Position numbers and translations under genes: made by a program. Source: Ariolimax columbianus (taxonomy: Eukaryota; Mollusca; Gastropoda; Stylommatophora; Arionidae). From it: DNA of 64,000 nt. Below are positions 57,882 through 64,000 of this stretch, one piece after another. Positions within the stretch are counted from its first letter, which is position 1. Every line of letters starts with the position of its first letter. The stretch covers positions 22,543,964-22,607,963 of the forward strand of contig JAVGWX010000018.1 in the NCBI GenBank assembly GCA_036924085.1. Reading direction: 5' to 3'. The notes below the pieces were generated by a model that was not told the origin of the DNA, did no database searches, and was given only the letters and a program-made list of their open reading frames with translations.

Positions 57882-57893
57882 GAACCTCCACAA

Positions 57894-58276
57894 GAAAATA
57901 AAGCGAGCAAAAAGATACCTCACTCATATGCATATGCTACGTTTCTGGCAGGACGTGACGATCCTGGGAAAAAGTCACACTGGACTGCCTCTCTTCCGGG
58001 ATAGTACAAACTAGTACATAGTCCATCATATCATTACCAAACCTTATTGACACGAGTAGGGAAGACTCGATAGTCCTGCAAAGACAACTCCCTAAGAGAG
58101 ACAACTCTGACCAAAAACAACTGCTGCCTTGCAGTTAGGCTGGGGACAGCCAAAGGCTAAGGAGGGCAATCCTACAGAAACGCCTGTTGAAATCGGATGC
58201 ACTGAGCCACAGGCTAACAAATTAAAACAGTGCAACGTAAATATCGCTGTAAACAGCGCACGATGAAGAAGAAGAA
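57894..58276 (+). mobile_element. Retroposon E, (GAA)-tailed, exact 12-bp target-site duplication
   Basis: The 383-bp insert starts gaaaataaagcgagcaaaaa and contains ctgctgccttgcagttaggc, cagccaaaggctaaggaggg and gcctgttgaaatcggatgca, the last similar to part of D. It ends gcacgatgaagaagaagaa. gaacctccacaa is exact at 57882-57893 and 58277-58288; the first bases could also belong to the GAA tail. No ORF. Relationship to D is partial. Confidence 0.82.
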
Positions 58277-58380
58277 GAACCTCCACAATCTTTCCTGCCG
58301 ACATTTACCATACCCATCAATATAAGACCGGCATTCCGCCCTTGTCGGCGCTGAAAGAAGTTGAGCTGCGATTGTGTGAG

Positions 58381-58836
58381 GACTTGCTAGAGAAAGTTTG
58401 CATGTCTGAGAACGTGCTACAGGATATTTCTTATTTCTTAGGACTTGCTGCGGGACGTTTTCCATGTCTGTGGACCTCCTGCAGGTCGTTTCCCTTGTCT
58501 AGGGACTTGGTGCATGACGTTTCCCATGTCTGTAGACCTCCTGCAGGTCGTTTCCCATGTCTGATGGTTTGCTGCATGACGTTTTCCATGTCTGTGGACC
58601 TCCTACAGGTCGTTTCCCTTGTCTAAGGACTTGCTGCGTGACGTTTTCCCATGTGTGACGACTTGCTACATGACGTTATCATGACTGAGGACAAGCTGCA
58701 TTATGTTTCCCATGTCTAAGGACTTGCTTCAGGACGTTTGCATGTCTGAGGAACTCCTACATGACGTTTACCGTGTCTGAGAACTTGCTACAGTACGTTT
58801 CCCATGTCTGGTGACTTATTACAGGACGTTTCCCAC
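58381..58836. repeat. 31-bp minisatellite, about 15 units
   Basis: Units like gacttgctgcatgacgtttc plus ccatgtctgag, alternating in part with gacctcctgcaggtcgttt. Moderately diverged. The plus-strand 94-codon ORF is an artefact. Confidence 0.92.
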
Positions 58837-58839
58837 ATC

Positions 58840-59307
58840 ACCAGTAGATAGTATCGAGATCACCATTGAATAAAACACATTTAAATACGCTGGCAGCCCA
58901 CTGGAAAGCCCGACCTTCCTTGTGTGTAATTAATGCATACATTTTCAATTTCTGCAATTTTTATCTATACTTTTGAGTGATTTTACCACTCGACATTGCC
59001 TACAGACGTATACCATCAATAATCCTGGTCTTCAACCAGTCATATCAACTTGCTTATGGATACCACGTAGTAAAATGTCGCTTAAACTCACTTCGGGTGT
59101 CTGTATTTGGAGTACCATGTTGGAACAAGGGCTTTAATCAGGCTATGTCTGTCTCTCTCATTGGAGGACATTCTCTTGGACGCTTGAAGTTGCAAGGCAT
59201 CATGACGTCACTTTTCGCATCCATCTATTATGAGACACAGGCCCCAAATGCAAGGTCCATCTGCATTTTTATACACAACGCGGTATATGCGGCGTGATTG
59301 AAGGGGG
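58840..59307. other. No gene recognised
   Basis: A 106-codon plus-strand frame at 58977-59297 shows no known motif and ends just before a C retroposon. Nothing else seen. Confidence 0.4.
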
Positions 59308-59317
59308 TTCGGTGTCT

Positions 59318-59671
59318 TCTTGATGTTTCCAATGCCCGCAATAAATAGGTTTAGTTCTTTGTGCGCCCAGGAAAGGACGTTAAGTGACAGGCTGCTGTAG
59401 CTTTCCTCACATCCCGGCGGTGTTGATGAAGGTGGAAAGAGGTCCTCCAAGCGGTTTTGCTATGCGTGGCTTCATTTGCGTGTCGCTCACTGCTACGGGG
59501 ATCACGTCGATCCCTCACCTTGTTAGCCAGGCTGTCGGGAAAACAGCCCGTTTCCAGAAAGGGCTATGAAAAAGCCAGGGTGAGGGTCTTGTCCAGTATG
59601 TTTTGCCTGAGCCTGACTAACACATCTGATCAGTTTGTTTTGCCTGACCAGTCGTTAGTCTTCCTTCCCGA
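59318..59671 (-). mobile_element. VNTR retroposon C, two-unit copy with exact 10-bp target-site duplication
   Basis: Plus-strand order: cgcaataaataggttt, gacgttaagtgacaggctgc, gttgatgaaggtggaaagag, gtcgctcactgctacgggga, ccttgttagccaggctgtcg, two VNTR units (cagtatgttttgcctgagcc, ctgatcagtttgttttgcct), and the tip cagtcgttagtcttcc. ttcggtgtct is exact at 59308-59317 and 59672-59681. This fixes both ends of the family. Confidence 0.92.
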
Positions 59672-59880
59672 TTCGGTGTCTAATTTATGTGTTGAGATTT
59701 CAGTCTCTAAAAATTTGCCAGTGTTCTTCGTTTCAAAGTCTTTAGAGCCGCTCAAAGTTTCTTTGCATCTTCTTTTCGTTGGTTCCATATCCCGCAACCT
59801 TAGGCTGGGATAACCCTGCTGTTTATGGTGTGTGTGTAGTTTACAGAGTTCAATCAGATAAATAAAATTATCGTCATTTA

Positions 59881-60160
59881 GTTGTTGTTGTTCTGTTGAA
59901 TGCCGACTTTAAACAAGTTTACTCGTTTGTGGGTCCTGGAAAGAAGTAAAGTGGCGTTTTGCAGTAGCTTTCCTCACATCCCGACGGTGTTGATGAAGGT
60001 GGACAGGGATCCTCCAGGCGGTTATGCTATGCTTGGCTTCATTTACCTGTTACTAACGACTACAGGGTGGAGGCGTGTTTTGGCTAGTATGTTTTACCTG
60101 ACCCTGGCTAACACGTCCGATCAGTATGTTTTGCCTGACCAGACTTCAGTCACTTCTCCC
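59881..60160 (-). mobile_element. VNTR retroposon C with an internal deletion
   Basis: Plus strand: gttgttgttgttctgttga, gttttgcagtagctttcctc, gttgatgaaggtggacaggg, ctatgcttggcttcattt. The gggatcac-gccaggctgcc part is missing; then two VNTR units (tagtatgttttacctgaccc) and the tip cagacttcagtcacttc. Confidence 0.85.
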
Positions 60161-60249
60161 CTGCAACACGGAGAAATCAAATGACAACGGCGCAAGGAGA
60201 AAGAAAGAAAAAGAGCTAAATAGCGAGTTTTTTATAACAATTTCAAGAT

Positions 60250-60430
60250 CTTATTATCAGAAGTCAGTTATGACTGAAAAGGGATTTTATTATCAGACCT
60301 CACTAATTGAGGCTACTAAAGCCAGTCATGTCTGAAACTGGCTACTTTAGTCAGTCATGACGAAAAGCTGCTATTGTTTTGTCAGTCATGACTAAAAGAG
60401 CCTACTATAGTCAGTAATGACTGAAACTTA
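60250..60430. repeat. Second locus of the 29-bp palindromic minisatellite, opposite orientation
   Basis: Units such as tactttagtcagtcatgacg and tactatagtcagtaatgact are reverse complements of the 32813-33557 unit. About six diverged copies; one unit keeps the core agtcatgact with flanks altered. Confidence 0.75.
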
Positions 60431-60711
60431 GGTCTTCATACTCTGCAACCAATTTTTAAAAAAAAGAAAAACGTTTCATATTGTCACCCTAGGCAATATT
60501 TAAATTTCTTCGTCCCGGAAGTCTGAGTGACTCGACTAAGAAAAGTTGTGATGGGTCCGACAACAGTATACAAACCATTGGCAATGAAGCGCCACACCGT
60601 TACCAAATGACGTCTTATAAGCCGGATAGAGTATAAATAAATGACATGTTGGGCCTTTGCCCTGTCTACTGGAGCGACGACAGGTTTAATAATAATTATG
60701 CATATGCCATG

Positions 60712-60910
60712 TATAGTGGGATTCCGTGAGCCTTGGGCCTCGTGATCAGATGGTGTGGGTCTGTAGTCTTCTTGTCCTTGACTTGCCACTGGGGTCGGGC
60801 GGCACGAGACGAGAGAGTGAGGATAACAAGTAGCGCAGTTAATCCTTACTAAAAATAGCGCCAGCAAAATTAATTATGCAATCATCGTCTACGATGGACG
60901 GAGGCCTTTG
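60712..60910 (+). mobile_element. tRNA-derived SINE-2, internally deleted
   Basis: gggattccgtgagccttggg, cctcgtgatcagatggtgtg, cttgacttgccactggggtc, gagagagtgaggataacaag, taatccttactaaaaatagc and catcgtctacgatggacgga. Part of the A-box region is missing. Followed by AT-rich sequence, not the LINE-like tail. Confidence 0.8.
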
Positions 60911-61170
60911 ACTTTGTCTTTTTATATAAATATATATATAATAATTGACCATCGTAATCAAAGATGACGTATTATCAGACTATTGCTGCGAAGTGTATTT
61001 TCTGCGAAATGTGTTTTGCGCTACAATGCGTTTCTTGAACATATCCTGGGAAAAAAACATGAAAAAAAAAACAAAACTAGTAAAAGTTGATTAAGGTTGA
61101 GCTTAATCAAAATTTAAAAATGGGTATGGTCAGATACCGCACCGAGACGAGAACACAAACAAAACCTACG
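60911..61170. other. AT-rich, no feature recognised
   Basis: Short TA run near 60930, then A-rich sequence. Confidence 0.5.
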
Positions 61171-61290
61171 TTACTTGAACATATCTTCTAGTGGTTCAGT
61201 CCTAAGACTGGTTGTAATGTTGCTTTAGTATGTCTCTTTACTTGAACATATCCTCTAGTGGTTCAGTCCTAAGACTGGTTGTAAGGTTGT
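61171..61290. repeat. 67-bp direct duplication
   Basis: ttacttgaacatatc[t/c]tcta, gtggttcagtcctaagactg and gttgtaa are present at 61171 and again from 61238. Confidence 0.93.
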
Positions 61291-61550
61291 CTGGAATTTC
61301 ATGTCGCGTTTTATGGCCCAACCAACTCAATATTCGTTTCTGCATAATTTTCAAAATGTGTTTTTGTGCGTCTACTTCAGTGGTGACATTGTCATTTGAT
61401 GTTTTTATTCTAAGACAGCACTACATTTCAAACAGTTCGAAGTATTTGTTATCCTTCTTTTACATGCCTACACACACTGCAATTTTCCATGCATGAGTAG
61501 AGAGTGGTCTTGTCCATAGCTCTATCCTGATATTCTTTTAGGCTAGCACT

Positions 61551-61912
61551 TGCGACACGAGTGGTTTGCCTGGGTCTTTGTGCATGACAAGGAGATGAAT
61601 AGCACCACTGCCTCACAGAGAGCATGTCGCAAGAAGCGACTGACTGTGTGACATGCCGTAACACCGGCCATGGTTGGGTGGTTTGCTTAGAGCATAGATG
61701 GCGCCTAACAGGCTGCCGGTGTACTTTGCTCTGGTGTTTTAGTCTTAAGATGAACTCGCACATCGGTTAACTACCTAACGCAGCGGAGTATTAAGCTGCT
61801 CAAGCCTACCCCGCTAAGCAGTAATCCTTCTCCCGGTTATATCCAGCTCATACCAGAGGTGGGACCTGCATAGGGCCTTTTGCCACTGTAGAAGTACAGC
61901 TCGACTAAGAGG
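61551..61912 (+). repeat. Dispersed repeat A, longest copy
   Basis: Parallel to 16405-16740 over its whole length: cgagtggtttgcctgggtct, aatagcaccactgcctcaca, gagcatgtcgcaagaagcga, ggtggtttgcttagagcata, gatgaactcgcacatcggtt, taagctgctcaagcctaccc and agaagtacagctcgactaag. The region 61915-62260 after it shows nothing recognisable. Confidence 0.87.
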
Positions 61913-62267
61913 TAAGAACTTGCAAACCAGTATTTATGAAACCCACTTTTTTAATAACGTGACCTTAAATGCAAACCAAAGTGAACGCAGACTAAAGAGA
62001 TATGCACGCACCCTTTTGGCCGCTTTAATTATGGCATATATGTACTAACAGACAGAAAACTGATACACATCGTAGCATGCCGAAATCAGACACAAGTTGC
62101 CACGCGTGCCCCATTGGCAGTGTAATATAATTGGCGTTTGGAATGTTGTACAAATTGAAGGCTAAAAATCTGCACTTTTGGTTCGCTTAATTAAAATAAT
62201 CCTGTAGAGTAAAAAGTCAACCACGAGTAAGGTTAGCGCAGTTGTCAATTTCAATCAAGGAACCAAA

Positions 62268-62672
62268 TATGTTTCATCTGACCCTAACTAACAAAGTCTG
62301 ATCAATATGTTTCACCTGACCCTGACTAACATAGTCTGGTCAATATGTTTCCCCTAACCCAGACTAACATTGTCTGATCAGTATGTTTCACCTGACCTTG
62401 ACTAACATAGTATGGTCAATATGTTTCATCTGACCTTGACTAACAAAGTCTGATCAGTATGTTTCATCTGACCTTGACTAACATAGTCTGATCAATATCT
62501 TTCATCTAACCTTGACTAACATAGTCTGATCAGTATGTTTCACCTGACCCTTATTAATATAGTCTGAACAGTATGTCTCACCTGACCCTAATATAGTCAG
62601 ATCAGTGTATTTTAACGTACATGACAAATGTAATAAGATCAGTATGTTTTGTGTAGACAGCCGTTAGTATCA
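62268..62672 (-). mobile_element. VNTR retroposon C reduced to VNTR and tip
   Basis: About ten 38-bp units (gatcagtatgtttcacctga, cactaacatagtct-type), ending at the tip-like gtagacagccgttagtatca. No body is found on the left side, so either it was deleted or the VNTR exists alone. Confidence 0.8.
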
Positions 62673-63255
62673 AGAGAGATGAAATCGAGCGCCTGGTCCA
62701 ATCGGTGACGGACGATAAAATCAAATGTTCTGTGTGGATAATGTGGGCATAAAATATCCCTTGAAAATTTCATATAGAAAAAGAAAAACAGGCTGTTAGA
62801 ATTGTCCTCGCAAATTATTTGTAAAGTAATAAAATTTCTATTAGTCAAACCTACCTTGCACAAGGACTAGAAAGCCACATAACATTAAATCGAAAAAAGT
62901 TTCAACTGCGGATAACATCTGGCCAACTGGCAGCAAGCATACAACTGTCTGTTTGACTATCAGAATTCCAAGATTAACACCCCTAAAAATGTTTGTACTA
63001 CTTTGTGTCTAAAAGATTACCAAAGAATCAGAGGAACTACGGTAACAACTTACCCCAATCTGATCTGATCTTTTTACTTCGGGGTGTTTTTCGGCGTGTG
63101 GAGTAACCATTTTTGTTCTTTTTGCCATCTGGTGTGGTCGTTGATAATACGTTTTCATGACATTTTTGGTGACGATGACTCGTTCCTCAGCAGAGATTGT
63201 ACCATTCCAGAACATTATTACTTCTCCAGCGATTTCTATATTGGGCAATGGATTT
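62673..63255. other. No gene recognised
   Basis: Overlapping frames of 74, 96, 74 and 67 codons on both strands near 62639-63360 show no motif; the glutamine run in one is the AAC/GTT microsatellite. Confidence 0.4.
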
Positions 63256-63260
63256 TCATT

Positions 63261-63563
63261 GGGTTGTTGTTGTTGTTGTTGTTGTTTGCAGATGCCCACA
63301 ATGAGTAGGTGTACTCTTTTGTGGGCCCTGAAACGGACGTTAAATGGCGGGTTGCAGTAGCTTTTCTCACATGCCGAGCATGCTGATAAAGGTGGACCAG
63401 GATCCTCCAGGCGGTTATGCTATGCTGGCTTCAACTGCGTGTCGCTCACTACTACGGGGATCACGTCGATCCTCACCTTGTTTGCCAGGCTGCCATGAAA
63501 CAGCCCGTTTCCAGAGAGGACTGCGAGAAAGTCAAGGTGAGAGTCTTGGCCAGCATTCGATAC
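63261..63563 (-). mobile_element. VNTR retroposon C, body only
   Basis: Plus strand: (GTT)n at 63261-63287, cccacaatgagtaggtgt, gttaaatggcgggttgcagt, gctgataaaggtggaccagg, gtcgctcactactacgggga, gccaggctgccatgaaacag, ending gtgagagtcttggccag. It stops exactly where the VNTR begins in other copies, so it is 5'-truncated at the body-VNTR border. Confidence 0.87.
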
Positions 63564-64000
63564 AAATGGATACTAAACAAAGCGTCAAAGTTGAGATTGG
63601 GATTCCAGAATTACAGTTATGAGAAAAGGCTCAGAAAAAAACCGGCCTACAGTGTCTAGAAAAGAAGAATTAGAAATAACTTTATACAGGTTGATAAGAT
63701 AATCAAAGGAAAGGATAAAATAGTTTTTTTCAAAATTAAACCACCTACAAGAACAAGATGGCACAGCTACAAATTAACTAAATAAAGATCCAGTTTGCAC
63801 AGTAGGAAATAATTTTTTAGTCAGAGAGTGTGAATGCTTGGAATGCATTGCAACAAGAATTAGTGGAGGATCCACAATCAATGCATTTAAGAATAGATTG
63901 GATGCGCATCGATTTTAGAGCAAGGAAATATATTTGAAACTGTTTGTACACAGACTTTGTAATCTCTTAAACCAGTATACAGATTTTGAGTTAAGTTAGG
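63564..64000 (+). pseudogene. LINE 3' end, frameshifted, running to the window edge
   Basis: Plus frames read KASKLRLGFQNYSYEKRLRK, then in another frame GLQCLEKRRIRNNFIQV, later SESVNAWNALQQELVEDP and, after a +1 shift, STINAFKNRLDAHRF with a stop at 63918. A 3' UTR follows with tttgtacacagactttgtaa, aaccagtatacagattttga and gttaagtta. The same family as 47195-47610, better preserved but with at least three frameshifts. It starts abruptly at the C body. Confidence 0.88.

Overview
The window looks like animal nuclear DNA, most likely from an invertebrate with a repeat-rich genome. A mollusc or other lophotrochozoan fits the feel of the repeats, but no marker here proves it. Two spliced exons with GT-AG borders, a compact GC-rich promoter, many decayed non-LTR retrotransposons, tRNA-derived SINEs and a mariner fossil are visible. 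There are no operons, no bacterial features, and almost no continuous genes. Nearly every long open frame is an artefact of a tandem repeat whose period is not a multiple of three.

Layout: 1-524 is a pure (ACAG)n microsatellite. 525-16404 is one uninterrupted minisatellite of about 496 copies of a 32-bp unit, with nested higher-order duplications. 16405-29460 is a patchwork of dispersed repeats: family A, tRNA-type SINEs, the (GAA)-tailed retroposon D, the VNTR-bearing retroposon C, LINE ends and several short minisatellites. 29490-30600 is a dead mariner. 32564-37440 holds the one gene I can support: two exons and the promoter of a minus-strand MICU2/3-like mitochondrial calcium-uptake protein. 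Its first intron is filled with repeats. 37441-40350 is largely single-copy. 40350-52080 returns to retroelement fragments. 52325-56150 is almost continuous tandem repeat (23-bp, 18/19-bp C-rich and 37-bp arrays). 56150-64000 is again a retroelement mosaic, ending in a frameshifted LINE 3' end.

The most interesting material is a retroposon family (called C here, ten copies). It has a conserved 5' tip, a 37/38-bp VNTR with 0 to about 20 units, a body of about 300 bp and an (AAC)n tail. Two copies have exact target-site duplications (TSDs). A separate set of LINEs and short retroposons (D, E) shares a (GAA)n tail, and several of these also have exact TSDs, one of them around an insert of only about 41 bp. 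Family names A, C, D, E and SINE-1 to SINE-4 are local labels for this window only.
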